A DNA stretch of 64,000 nucleotides from Gentiana macrophylla (GCA_026214975.1 CM047805.1:189915620-189979619); one strand, 5' to 3'. Positions 22,993 to 34,518 are shown, numbered from the stretch's first letter. The notes: a model not told the origin generated them from the letters alone. A program made the numbers and translations.

Positions 22993-23802
22993 ATGGCTAT
23001 TGCGGATAGTAGGGACGTTGGGTCCATTTGGAAACAAGAGGACGTAGATGAGATTTGTGAGTTGTATGGGGTGGATAGGGAGAGATTTGTTCCGACGCTG
23101 CCTTCAGAACCGAAGTTGTTTGCTCCCGACCCATCGGAAGGTTTTTGCACGGTCCACCGGGAATACTTTGAGGTAGGTCTGAGACTATCTTTCTGCCCGG
23201 TGCTCCTTCCGTACTCAGGCATTATGGGCTTGGGATTTCACAGATAGCCCCCAATGGCATTAGGGTTGTCATTGGGTTTGCTATCTGGTGCAGGTTGCTG
23301 AATATTAAGTTTAGCATGAAGAAATTCAGATTTCTCTACCATCGCGTAGGGGTAAAGGACCACCCCTACCGGTACTACTTTTCCCAGCGGCAAGGCAAGG
23401 CCTCCGACATCCCTATCCTGGTTAGGATTCTTTCAAGCGGTGAAAGGAAAGATTCTTCTATGTTCGTCATGAAGGTCATCCCGAGTTGAGCGTATGGAAT
23501 ACGGCCGATCTAGATAAAGATGAGCGCCTGGAACTGTCGGACTCGTGGGTGAAGAAGGCCAGGAAATCTGGGTATTCGATCGAATGGCAGGATTTGTATG
23601 ACGATCTGATTATCACTGCTCGTCAGGAGGATGCGGGGCCCGAACCCTACGTTGAGTTCACAGAGGCCGAAAGGCAATCCTGTAGGACTTTTTTGCTTGA
23701 TAACTTAACTTTACTGTTGTATTTTGGCCTGTGTCCGATTAACGCTTTGTTTGTATGCTGAACTGCTGGCCGGGGCGGAGAAAGAGGTGGCGGTTCGCCA
23801 GC
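22993..23802 (+). pseudogene. Tat-type accessory ORF, N-terminal part ('putative gypsy type transposon' domain)
   Basis: The frame opens MAIADSRDVGSIWKQEDVDE and continues EGFCTVHREYFEVGLRLSFC. It then passes through two frame changes to IKFSMKKFRFLYHRVGVKDH, YRYYFSQRQGKAS and LELSDSWVKKARKSG. This is the plant 'putative gypsy type transposon' domain (PF04195 style) known from accessory ORFs of Tat-lineage elements, often placed antisense near the 3' LTR. Here it is on the plus strand while gag and protease are on the minus strand, which agrees with that arrangement. The frame is disrupted near 23225-23300 and 23490. The C-terminal coiled coil is found at 28963-29598, beyond two insertions. 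Confidence 0.65.
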
Positions 23803-24819
23803 CTGTGCCGAGTAGACAAAGGCATATCTTTGCTTGAGTTTATATCATTTTTGCTATATTCTGTATATTTAGTAATTTTAGTTGTTTCACCCGACACTCT
23901 TTTTCACATGCCATAGTAAATGATGAGCTAAATGTTGAAAGCCTACCCCATTTTAGTTGGAGATTTTTGATGATTATAGCATGTTTCTTTGCTTATGTAC
24001 AATTCTTGAAAAGTTTAGTAGTTTGTATTTAGAGTTAAAGTATGACATACTGTGAATATCTGTAAGTTTGAATGTGATAAGTGAAACGTGATTAAGTCTT
24101 TGCAATAGTAATAAATTGTTTACTTGAGGTGTTATGCTCATGGTGCAGTGCTACTAGAAAATAATCTTTTCCACTGCCAGCCAGAAATCTCTAAGTAAAC
24201 ATAATTGTAATTGTGTGTGTCGGAAGCTGGTTTATGATTTGGGTGAGGTAGGGTGTACCACGTATGTCCTATTCCACTATGATGACCAAAAGCTCACGAC
24301 AGTCAGTTTATAGCTGCCTTATGATTGGAGTAAGGTAGGGATTATCTTGAAATGTCCTATTCTCGCTATGAGAGGCAAAAGCTTATTCGATGTGTGTTAG
24401 AAAAGTGTGAAAAAGTGAAAATATTGAGATATATTATTATGAATAAGTAAGGACTTAGTTATCGTTAATCTTATACCCAAAGATAAATCAAGGATATGTT
24501 GTAGGGATTATCCTCTCGAGTCCATCGAAATGTTTTAGATATTCTCTACTATTTCTTTTTGGAATATGTATGTTTTGTAAAGTGCCTGTTATAGTTTTTT
24601 GATTATTTCGAACTTAGATGGGAAACCGGGCTAGTTTTGGTTTGAATAACTTTCAAATTGTGGAACTTAGTGGAAGTTTATTATGGCTATGCACACACTC
24701 ACGCGGGTGAACCTCTAAGTTATTGAATATACTTTATATTTGTATAGATGTTTATTTGTCTCGAGCTTGACTTTGTTTTGTTTTGCTCGGGACGAGCAAA
24801 AGTTTAAGTGTGGGGGTGT
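23803..24819 (+). mobile_element. 3' internal noncoding part of an Athila-type gypsy element
   Basis: Parallels 44450-45374 word for word in many places: the 'cgagtag.caa' start, 'ccactatgatgac.aaaagctcacgac', 'gccttatgattggagtaagg' and 'gctcgggacgagcaaaag'. It ends in a polypurine tract 'agtgtgggggtg' just before the LTR. No coding remains. Everything 5' of this piece of the element is missing. Confidence 0.7.
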
Positions 24820-26384
24820 TGTTCAGGGTCAAATTGTACGATTTATATCGATATATTTTATATCAATTTCCCCCATATTCTTAGGATTTTCATAGATATT
24901 GAGCTTTATATGGAAATATTGAGCAAACGATGTTTTAAAGAGGTTAATTGCAAAACGTAACAAATTATACGTTTAAATGATGATTTTATATGATTTTGGA
25001 TTATGTTACGCTTTGGTATGTTTTTATCCTCTTGTAGATACTCATTGATGGTGGAAAAGATGATTTTAGAGAGCTAAATTCGAGTTGGGAAAGGATCAAT
25101 CAAATTTATGGAAGAATAAAAGATATAAGGAAAGAAATCAATCAAGATGAATTTTGGATTCCGGGTAGTGACGACCTTGCAATGCAGTTCTTGATATGAT
25201 AACAACCGATTTGACTCTGGGCCTCAAGAGAAGAGTTGTAGGGCTTGAAGAGAGGATTCTACAGGATTTTGAATCACTCCATTCCGACTTACGAGGCCCG
25301 AGATATGAGCGTTACAAGTTTAGATGCTGTTGCTGAAAATACAGGACGAGCGTCCGGAATCTTCAAACGGGCGTCCGCCCACGGTTCTTTATGTGGCCGA
25401 CTTTAAAAGTCTATAAAAGCAGCTGCGATTCCAACCCTAATTACATCAGATTTTTCATACGAAAATTACACGCATGCAGGCCGCTTTAGGGAGCTTTCAA
25501 GGCCGATCACCCGAGCCTTGTGCTCGGGTGATCGGGTTAGATTAGGTTTTATTTTTCGTTTCTTTCATTCCTTTTGTTCACCATGATGATCTTTTGAAAC
25601 TTTGAAACATGGAGCAGCCATGGGAGACTGCTTTTGCGGCAGCTTTTATTTTCTTTCTATGGATGTTTTGTAAGTCTTTTAATTAAAGTTCGCTTTTTTC
25701 CTTGCGTTTATTTGTTAATGCAATTTATATCGAAAGATGTTGTTATTGATGTTTACCGTGGGGACGAAAGTCGGTGTAAACGCGAGATCACCATAGGAAA
25801 GAATAGACGTTTTGATCTATATCAAACGAAAGTTGATAGGTTGAATGTCTAGGTTGTTAGATCTAGAAAATCTTGCACCTTGGTTTATTTTATGATGCGT
25901 TAATCTCCGTAAATCGAAAGATAGAGATTGATAGACAATTCATCTACAAAGTAGGAATTCATACGTTTGATAGGTGAAACCACAACTTGAATTAAATCAC
26001 TATAAGATAATCTAGGGAAGAAATTAAGGGTTGCGGGATGGTGGATTATGGTTCGTTCCATGTTTGATCGCTTGATCATTATCATGTTCGTTAGATAGAT
26101 TTATTGTTGTAGTTTAGATTTATTTTATGTTGATCGCAATTATCCTTCCGGCTTTGGATTAACAATCCTCTGTCGAGCTTTACTTTTCCGTTTAGTTTAG
26201 GTTTAGGTTAATATAGAAGAATTAATAAGTTAGATTCGACGACCCAATTCCTCGAGGATCGATACCGTATTTATCCAACTTTACTAGCAACTACCCGGTA
26301 TTCGGCCGGTTAGGAGGTAGTTTTGCATGGTAGTATAGGTTTTATAAATTTTCTTTTGTTTTAATGATGCAAAATCTCCCAACA
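24820..26384 (+). mobile_element. Athila-type LTR (1565 bp), truncated-element copy
   Basis: Starts TGTTCAGGGTC directly after a polypurine tract and ends 'tctcccaaca'. It is homologous to the LTR at 45375-46948 (1574 bp). Both share the layout: AT-rich start, 'ggacgagcgtcc'-type palindromes (25343-25378 here), then a TATA box 'ctataaaag' at 25411, then 'aattacac' and 'ttatatcgaaagatgtt' text, then the 'aatcgaaagatagagattgat' block. The left neighbour is element 3' DNA and the right neighbour is foreign, so only the 3' end of this element is present. Confidence 0.75.
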
Positions 26385-26496
26385 GTTTCTATTTAACAAT
26401 GTTATGGTCGCCAAGATATGTCGACGAAGAGTTGGCGATTCTTGGTTACAAGACTGTGGAGCTGGTAAACGCTCTGTCTTGACTCTGTTCTTATTT
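26385..26496 (+). other. Sequence between the Athila LTR and the LINE
   Basis: Host (Tat-type) sequence resuming after the Athila LTR. It reads into the LINE target-site duplication 'aagaaacttagttgtg' (26497-26512). It probably is an intron or interior of the accessory ORF, but no frame is clear. Confidence 0.4.
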
Positions 26497-26512
26497 AAGA
26501 AACTTAGTTGTG

Positions 26513-28950
26513 CCAGTTCAATCATGCAGCTATAGCGGTCATTCCTAAGAAAGCTAACGCCTCGTCGGTTGCCGACTACCGCCCTATTTCGCTTTGCACT
26601 GTGTTCTATAAGGCAATTTCAAAGATTCTTGCGTCTAGGGTCGCATCGGTGTTACCCTCTTTGATTAGCACAGCCCAAGCTGCCTTTGTTGAGGGGCGAA
26701 GCATGACTGAGAACATTTTCCTTGTGCAAGAGTTATCCAGATTGTATGGCCGGAAGAAAACCACCCCGAGTTGCATGATAAAAGTGGACATTCGTAAAGC
26801 TTTCGACTCGGTGAATTGGAGCTTCCTAGAACATGTGTTGCGCGATCACTTGGCTTCCGGACTTGTTCGTGAGATGGATTATGCTTTGTGTAACGACTGT
26901 CACTTACTCGGTTTCTATTAATGGAGAGTTGCATGGATTCTTCCCAGGTAAGCGTGGTTTGAGGCAAGGTGATCCTCTCTCCCCCTTTCTCTTTGTTTTA
27001 TGTATGGAATATCTTTCACGTAGCTTGACTTGCCTCCCTTGTGATGTGCGTTTTAAGTTCCACCCAAAGTGTGGTAAGCACAGAATCACCCACCTCATTT
27101 TTGCTGATGACCTTATCCTGTTTAGCCATGGCACTTCTTATTCTATAAACCGGCTAATGAAGTGTCTTTTGGACTTTGGGGACTGTTCCGGATTGAAAGT
27201 CAACTTGTCCAAATCGAATATTTTTTTAGCAGGTGTATCGGATATAGACCGGTGTATTATTCATGGTGAGACCGGGTTGGATCATGGGTCTTTCCCGTTT
27301 CGCTACCTTGGCATTCCACTTGCTACCACCCAGCTCAATTTTGCCATGTTTGGTCCTTTTTTTGATAAAATTATGAAATTGTTTGCTTCTTGGAAAGGCT
27401 CGTCACTGTCTTTTGCAGGTAGGTTGGAGCTTATCCGGGCTGTTATCCAAGGGGTGGAATGCTTTTGGCTGGGAATCTTCCCGATGCCGAAAGGGGTGCT
27501 TCGATATCTCACGAGATTGTGTCGGAATTTTCTTTGGGGTGATTGTGATGGTTCGAACAAAAAGCCGCCCGTTGCTTGGAAAAATGTGTGCCTTCCAAAG
27601 CCGGAAGGAGGTCTTGGCCTTCTTGATTTGAAGGCTTGGAATTCAGCCCTGTTGTCTAAATGCCTTTGGAATATCCACAAGAAAAAGGATTGTCTGTGGG
27701 TGAAATGGATTGACCATTTCTACCTTAAGTATGCGAGTTTATGGGAATACCAAGTTCGACCGTCGGACTCCCCTTTGTTAAAGAAGATTTTGCTCATTAG
27801 AGATAAGATCATCCTTATTGGAGGAGGGATAGCACAGGCCCCTACTATCCTCTCTTCTTGGGTCGTTGGTAACACCTTTTGTCCAAAGTTTGTTTACGAT
27901 TTTTTCCGGCCGAAGGGTAACAAGGTTTGGTGGTGCAACACTATCTGGAGTTCTTTTATCACCCCCAAACACTCGTTCATTCTTTGGCTTGCTATCATGG
28001 ATAATTTGCGCACTAAGGACAAGTTACATTTCTTGGAGATTGATCCATTTTGCTGCATTTGCGATTCTGATTTTGAAACCGCTACTCACTTGTTCTTTAA
28101 GTGCGGCCCAGCCCAAGCAATTTGGGACTCGATTCGGGCTTGGTTGGGCATTACTAGGCAAATGACCACCATTGTGAGTAGTGTTCGTTGGCTGCATAGG
28201 GAAGCTAGAGGGACGGGGGATCACTCTAAAGCGAAGAAGATTGCATTTGCGGCGACGGTTTACCAAATTTGGAGGATTCGCAATTTTGCTACTTTTGAGC
28301 ATGCGAACACCAACACTGTTGATGCGATAATGCGTATTAAATCTCATGTTTTTCGTATTTTGTACGCGATAAGTCCTCATTTGTTAAGAGGCACGCCTTA
28401 GCCGTCCATTTTTCCTTTTTGCTGAGGTTGATTGTGGCTCACACCTTTGAGCCAAGGTTCTTGCCGCGGTATTTGAAGACTTCGTTTGTCTCTTATGGGT
28501 CGAAGCGACACCGGGGTTGGTATATTGACCGGTTTGTCGTAGTACACCCCTCTTTGAGTTTGGGACTTGTCTCTTTTGGGCTGAAGCGACGCCGGGGTTG
28601 GAATATTGACCGGTTTGTTGTAGTACGCCACATTGAGACATTTGCAAGTTGAAGTTGAAGCGACGCCGGGATTGGATTATTTACCGGTTTGTTGTAGTAC
28701 ACCGATATGTTGTCTACCCCAAGACGTTGTCCCTCGGTGCCTTGTTCGATTAGTGTCTTTTGTTTCCACCGGAGACCTATGGAGGCAAAAGGTGTGATTT
28801 GCAGTCAACCTTGGCAATGTTTTTGTTTGGGCTTGGCTCTTTTTGATAGATTAGATATGCACCATTTGTAATTATTAGATCAGTTCTTTTGTAGCTCCCA
28901 AACTTTCGTTTGGTGTTTAATATATTTTTACATTTCATCAAAAAAAAAAA
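26513..28950 (+). mobile_element. 5'-truncated L1-like LINE with target-site duplication and poly-A tail
   Basis: Flanked by 'aagaaacttagttgtg' (26497-26512) and 'agaaacttagctgtg' (28951-28965), a ~15-bp target duplication with one mismatch. It ends in a poly-A run (28940-28950). Coding begins inside the reverse transcriptase: AVIPKKANASSVADYRPISL, AFVEGRSMTENI and IKVDIRKAFDSVNW, then a frameshift near 26845. The +1 frame continues with GELHGFFPGKRGLRQGDPLS and the catalytic FADD box (HLIFADDLILFSHG). The zf-RVT domain follows (CCICDSDFETATHLFFKC). The endonuclease domain is absent, as expected from 5' truncation at insertion. The ORF ends at 28401. The 3' UTR holds a three-unit tandem repeat. 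Confidence 0.92.
28500..28705 (+). repeat. Tandem repeat in the LINE 3' UTR, three units of 74-81 bp
   Basis: 'gaagcgac.ccggg.ttgg' starts at 28502, 28583 and 28657, each time followed by 'ccggtttgt.gtagtac'. Open frames on both strands over this stretch are by-products. Confidence 0.8.
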
Positions 28951-28962
28951 AGAAACTTAGCT

Positions 28963-29598
28963 GTGTATGATCCTAATATTTTTTGCTTGTCCAGGGTTGG
29001 CACGATCGGCCAAGAGGTTTTCAAGAGGTTGGACAAGGCCTATGCAGAACTAGCTGCCCACCAGAGTAAGACTACCGAGCTGAGGCAGACAAGAGAAGAG
29101 CTTATGGCGACGGCTCGCCTTAAGGACACAGAGATGACAACCCTACAGGCCCAGCTGCTAGCTCAGGATAAAGAGCTGAAGTCCTTGGCGAATGAACTTG
29201 CCGAGGAGAAGAAGATGAAGGAGAAGGAGGTCGGTGACCTTCTGGCAAGGGTGGCCGACCTGAAGGCTACAGACTCGACACGAAGTGCCGAGACCATTCA
29301 GGAGTACAAGGCTTCGGCAGGTTTTGCCGAGGCTTTGAAGGTGTTGTTAATTCCCGTCCTCTACCATGGGTATACCCAAGGGGTAGACGAGGCGAGGATG
29401 CAACATCCTTCCCTTGTGCTGGATGACCTTCCTAAGAGGGCCTTTTATCAGCAGGGGATGGGTGCGGCTTATACTGAGCGCGTCCAAGACTTTAAAGCCG
29501 GAGTGTATATTGTGTCTAAGTATAATGTCCAGCCGACCGGTACGTCCGACTCGGTGCCTCCGTCCGAGCCTCAGAAGAGTCCTGCCCCGGACTCTTAA
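28963..29598 (+). pseudogene. Tat-type accessory ORF, C-terminal coiled-coil part
   Basis: A 211-codon frame. From SRVGTIGQEVFKRLDKAYAE it runs into a long heptad-like, K/E/L-rich coiled coil (about residues 20-120: TTLQAQLLAQDKELKSLANE and so on), then YHGYTQGVDEARMQHPSL and a proline/serine tail, with a stop at 29598. This matches the usual C-terminal half of the PF04195-type accessory protein. Its N-terminal half is at 22993-23760, and the ~5.2 kb between is Athila LTR plus LINE. The start methionine of this frame lies in flanking sequence and is not a genuine start. A '...cttgtccag|GG' acceptor just before 28995 suggests this was a separate exon. Confidence 0.65.
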
Positions 29599-29676
29599 AG
29601 TTTGTAGGGATTTTGTTCCTTGTTTTGATTTAGAAGATAATTTTTTGTAACATGACTTCAGTTTATTCGGTAAAGA

Positions 29677-30186
29677 TGTAACACCCGTAGACCCCGGGCC
29701 TGGTAGCGCTAAATGAGTCATAAATGTCCGGTCAACTGCTTAGACCGCCGTCCTCGCTTGGTCTAAAAGGGCTAACCCGAGTTGACAAGACCTTTATGTC
29801 TGACACTTATATGGGGGTGAGCATTCTCTTATTTCACCGATGTGAGACTTTACATTCTCCCCCCTTATAAGGGACTGGCGTCCTCGCCAGGACGGCCAAG
29901 ACTTGTCCTGGATCGTCCCTACCAGAGGTAACTAGAGGCCATCCTTACACCGTCTTCTTGTACGGTGCAGCGCATAGTTCCGTCTGATAGTCGGCTCTGA
30001 TACCATTCTATAACGCCCCCAGACCCCGGGCCTGGTAGCGCTAAATGAGTCATAAATGTCCGGTCAACTGCTTAGACCGCCGTCCTCGCTTGGTCTAAAA
30101 GGGCTAACCCGAGTTGACATGACATTTATATCTCACACTTATATGGGGGTGAGCATTCTCTTATTTCACCGATGTGGGACTTTACA
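29677..30186 (-). mobile_element. Complete TRIM element (510 bp) with 178-bp LTRs
   Basis: LTRs at 29677-29854 and 30009-30186, each 178 bp and highly similar ('ccccgggcctggtagcgcta' in both). The internal end at 29992-30008 is the complement of TGGTATCAGAGCC, the initiator-Met tRNA primer-binding site, so the element is on the minus strand. The complement of 'tctcccccc' beside the other LTR is the polypurine tract. The target duplication 'aaaga' flanks it (29672-29676 and 30187-30191). No coding. The complement LTR starts TGTAAAGTCCCACATCGGTG, a start shared by many plant TRIMs. Confidence 0.93.
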
Positions 30187-30191
30187 AAAGA

Positions 30192-31400
30192 GATTATTTT
30201 TGTTTTTGAGTTGTGCATTTGTTATTTGTTATTTATCATTTGTTATTTTGTTATTTTATTGGGGTAGTAAGCCCCTCAGTATGCCATGCATTAGTTTTAA
30301 CTTTTGGATGGCATACTTTGGTTGTAATTCTGCCGAACTTAATGCTCGGATTATTTGTTTCAGAGTAAAATTCGTTAAGGGGCGTTTTGCCCGATATGCA
30401 GCTCCGATTTAAAGATTGCACGCTTATGTTTGCATATAAGACCGATCTCTACACGCAAGCTTGGCCAGGTTTGTAAAGTTATATGCTCGTGTGTCCATGA
30501 GCTTTGTTGAGTTCGTTTTTGTTTTGTTGTACTATTTATGCTACTGGAGGGGTGAGCCCTCAAGTATTCCATTTGGCTTAAACAGCCGTGGGGGTTTGGT
30601 TTGTACAAATCCAAGTTAATCATTGGCATCAGGTATACCATTTCATAATAAATTTCACAAATCATATTAGGTATAGTTTCACGTCGATCAAGACTGAATC
30701 TGATCGCGCTTAGCGTAAACCAACCTAGACGAATAACATCAGGTTGTGATTCCATCCAAGGAAATTTTGTTTGTTACTCTCTGATAAGTTTTGTTTTGGA
30801 CATTGCACTGCTGGGCCGGACATGTGCGTTCGGCTAGCACGGACTTAAGTACGTTATTATGAAGTTTTCAGAATGCACTCATTTTTGTACTTAGGGCCGA
30901 GCTCTATTTGTGAGCTCGGGAATTTATATACTGGAATTTCTTCAGATTAGCTTCATATTACGACGTGCAGGACAAAGTCTGGTCGTCTTTAATACAAAGT
31001 TTAAACGAATCATACTGATCAGGGCAGGATTGCCCTAACTAATTACGTAAAGTTTTTTAAGGGCGAACAGGTGCAAATTGCCCTATCTGTTCTGAGTTAT
31101 AGGTTTGTTCTTGTTAGTTATTGTTGGAGAGGGTAAGCCCCCTGTACGCCATGCCCCGACTAGGGCTGGTGGATGGCATACATGTTCTGATTATGTATAA
31201 TGCCGAGCTCAATACTCGGGTTTAATTGTATAAGATTCTTTAAGATTTTTTAAGGGGCTTGCTACCCTACGTGCAACTCTGAAAATTCAGACTGCACCTA
31301 TGTTTAGCATGAATCCGAACTCTTCTTATGAGCTCGGGCAATTACAAATTAGGTACTGAATCTTCGCAAGTTAAGGTAGTTTTAATCCTATATTAGTCTA
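30192..31400 (-). other. Noncoding interior of the Tat-type element with loose repeats
   Basis: Words such as 'aagggg.g..ttgccc', 'gtaagcccc' plus 'atgccatgca' and 'gagctcggg' return several times, so the stretch is built from diverged repeats of a few hundred bp. A 126-codon minus frame (30375-30755) has no domain. In this lineage the region between pol and the accessory ORF is usually noncoding and repeat-rich. Confidence 0.45.
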
Positions 31401-31760
31401 CAGTAAATAGGAATATGTTACATTGACCCTAGGGCTGGCGAATTAAATTTGATAGTACGGACTGACTTCTTACGTGACGTTATAAGGGCGAGCAATGCCA
31501 GGTTAGTGCTGACTTCTCGTTTAAGAGCATGCCGATCGGGGTCAGGTCGGACTGACGTCTAGCGTAGAACTTTAAGGACGAGCAGGGCCAGACTAGTGCT
31601 GACTTCTAGTTTAAAAGCATAGCAATCGGGGCCAGGTCGGACTGACGTATGGCGTGGAACTTTAAGGCCGAGCAGGGCCAGGCTAGTGCTGACTTCTCGT
31701 TTAAAATCATAGCGAGCAGGACCAGGTTGAACTGGCGTCGTGTGGAATTTTAAGGATGAT
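31400..31760. repeat. 90-bp tandem repeat, about 3-4 units, in the Tat-type element
   Basis: The word 'cgagcagggcca' or its variant recurs at 31489, 31579 and 31669, an exact 90-bp spacing, with 'gtgctgacttct.gtttaa' and 'ggtcggactgacgt' in each unit. Flanking partial units are visible on both sides. Confidence 0.85.
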
Positions 31761-31994
31761 GTATACCGGTCATGTAGGCCTTAAAAGTGTGGCAACGCAA
31801 GTGAGTTTGACGCAAAGGAATTTATTCAAAGAAAATGGAGACATCCAAAACGGACATCAAAGGGAATGAAAACAAAGTGCGGAAATGAACCAAAAATATC
31901 CAAGGTAATCAGTGAAAACGGACAAACAGAATGAAAATGCAGAAATGAGAAATAGTCTGGAAAAAAGTGTTAAATGATAAACTGGCCGAACCGA

Positions 31995-32880
31995 TCAACC
32001 CAAGATGATTCCTTTGTCCTTGATGATGGCCGCATAGCAACTTCGAGCGACCTTCAGATCTCCTTTGATTTCCACCAGACCGCGGTCAGTTGGGAACTTC
32101 AGACTGATGTGAGCTAGGGAGATCACAGCCCGTAGATCGATCAAAGCAGGCCTTCCCAAAATTATGTTATATGTTGATGATGACTTGACTACCACATAGT
32201 TGACCACGAGCGTCCTTCCCGTTGATTCCTTTCTGAACGTCGTCGCGAGCTGAACCATCCCCAAAGGATGGATATGAGGACCTGCAAATCCAAACAAGGG
32301 CGCTGAAACAGGGATTAGTTCGGACTCCTTGAGATTCATAGTCTGAAAAGCTGCCAAGTATAGGACGTTGACGGCACTGCCAGTGTCGACACAGACTCTC
32401 TTCACCAGGTTTTTGTTCACCACGGCTTCAATCACCAAACCTTCGTTATTCAGGACCAAGGGGAGTGAGTCCTTTGGTCCATAGCTTACTTCCTGAGAAG
32501 GGATTAGACTTCCTCTGCTCACCTGCGTGACTCCTGATCGGGTGTTTGGATTGACGACTTCGAATGCATTACCAGGCCCCCCACAATGGTGTTGATGGTG
32601 TTAATTGGGCGATTGTCCGTCTGTTGACCTTTGTCCGGAGATTGATCTCGTCTTCGTTGGGGATCTACTGGTCGGTCACGATCTTGATTGAAATTCTTCT
32701 GTGGGAATTCTCGTCGTCCTCGACGCTCACCATACCGAGGTTGTTCTACCACCTCATCTAGCTTTCCTTCCGCAATTGAGGCTTCCACGTCACATTGGAA
32801 ATCTCTAAAATTGTCCAGCTCGTGCCCAGTGTCTTGATGATAGGTGCAGAACTTGCTCTGAGCTCGTGCCCAGTGTCAAA
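31995..32880 (-). pseudogene. Tat-type gypsy gag C-terminus and aspartic protease
   Basis: On the minus strand, from about 32880: KFCTYHQDTGHELDNF is the histidine/cysteine-rich end of Tat-type gag. It is followed by the arginine-rich GERRGRREFPQKNF and a proline/glutamine-rich stretch (frame 32788-32519). Then the protease frame (32522-31995) shows the active site VCVDTGSAVNVLY, followed by IILGRPALIDL and a lysine-rich end. Retroviral-type proteases use the DTG aspartate as a dimer. Reverse transcriptase would be expected beyond 31995 on this strand but is absent; repeats follow instead. The gag N-terminus is cut off at about 32930, where Athila sequence on the other strand begins. A 17-bp word 'agctcgtgcccagtgtc' is duplicated at 32818 and 32861. 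Confidence 0.75.
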
Positions 32881-32930
32881 AGGTAGATTCCAGTCAGGCG
32901 ATATAAGAATTTCCCTTTCTTGGACATGTC

Positions 32931-33230
32931 GGTTTCTACAGAAGATTCATTCAAGACTTCTCCAAGATAGCCAAGCCCCTGTCTACTTACTTAAGGAAGA
33001 CGTTGAGTTCAATTTTGATGAGGACTGCAAGCGGCGCTTGAGGAGCTTAAGGACCGTTTAATCTCTCGCTCCAATTCTTATATCGCTTTGTTGAATCTAC
33101 CTTTTGAGCTTATGTGCGACGCATCAAACTATGCGATTGGTGCTTTGTTTTAGGACAAAGAATCAAAGGGAAATTCCAGCCAATCTATTACGCCAGTCAC
33201 ACATTGAATCCCTCTCAAGTTAACTATACT
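32931..33230 (+). pseudogene. Athila-type pol remnant: end of reverse transcriptase and start of RNase H
   Basis: Plus-strand frames show FYRRFIQDFSKIAKPL at 32940-33000, then (shifted) LLKEDVEFNFDEDCKRR, and then degraded text of the RT-RNase H connection up to the insertion point at 33230. The fingers/palm part of RT with the YxDD box is missing, as are gag and protease. The start coincides with the break in the minus-strand Tat gag, so this is a deletion or rearrangement junction. The rest of RNase H resumes at 38856. Confidence 0.7.
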
Positions 33231-34474
33231 GACGGACTGTTTCTAGGCTATCAATCCTTACCGGCAGTGTACCGGGTCAAATTGTAGTGCTAGTCTGGTG
33301 AGTCAGGTCGTATCCTCAGGGAAATGAAGGCACAATTCAAAGTGTGGTTAAACACCAAAAAGCTATTATTAACTCGATCTAAATCACGCTTTATCGCTTT
33401 ATCGGGTTAGATCGTTAGATTAGTTAGAGGTTAGTAAAACAAGAAATAAATATATAAATATAAAAATAGATAATATATATATTTTTGGATCTAGCCAAGA
33501 ATACTTTCTTCAATTACGATCTCTTTTAGTAGAAATAAATGAGATGATCTTTCCTTGATGCAAGGAAGTCAATTATGCATGAACCGGTGTACTCCTAAGC
33601 TAAACAACTCCTCCTCACACGAGCGTATGAAATTGTCATATGTCAAATTGTCATCAGTTTAATCTCCACAACTGCCCCATGCTAATCTCAGTTAGTCTGA
33701 ACATGTACCGAGTACAAATCTACCCCGGATAAAAGAGGTTATTCCGTTTGTCAAACGGCCGATGTTATTCAAAAGGCTCCGGTTGTCAGGCGGATCGATT
33801 TAACTTTCCGGTGTTAGTTTCAATTAAACCGTTGATTTTAACATTATTACGATCTTGAACACAAATTTAATAAGATTCATCTTTCCCAAGACAAATCTGC
33901 CCCCAGGTAGGAAATAGGATTCTGTTGTCACGCTTTCGCACGGCCAATTTTACCCTCCGGTCTTTCTATTACGATCTCGTATTCTAATCGCGAGTTTTCA
34001 ATTCATTAGATTACGTTTCTAGTAAAAATCGAGTGGCTAATTCAATTTTTACTTTCATTAAGTGCAAATAAAAAGAGATTCATTATAATTGGTTTTAATC
34101 ATTATTACCAGAGTCGATCATCCATTTTACCAAAAAGATTAACTAATTCAGATTCATATCTTGGCTAGATATATTTTTAGCTTAACATAATTAATATAAA
34201 AATAGAAATAGTAAACATAATAATATTAGAATATATTACCGATTACAACTGCTGAATCGGGGTCGTTTCCACCGGATGTAGTATAACAAAGCTTCGATTT
34301 TAACAATCTTCGATAATTATTCCGCCATTACAACGGTACTATAACTACTTTATTTATATATATAAAAACATATATATACATACATAGACATATGTATATA
34401 TAAGGCCCAAAATAAAAAGAAGATAGATGAAATATATATATATATATATGGATGTATATATATATTTTTGGGAC

Positions 34475-34518
<44 letters not shown>

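Noticed and set aside
28384..28702. Minus-strand frames of 69-87 codons
   Set aside because: Arise from the tandem repeat in the LINE 3' UTR.
29677..30186. Cassandra-type TRIM with a 5S rRNA-like promoter
   Set aside because: The LTR start is similar in style, but I find no 5S rRNA-like internal boxes, so only the general TRIM class is called.
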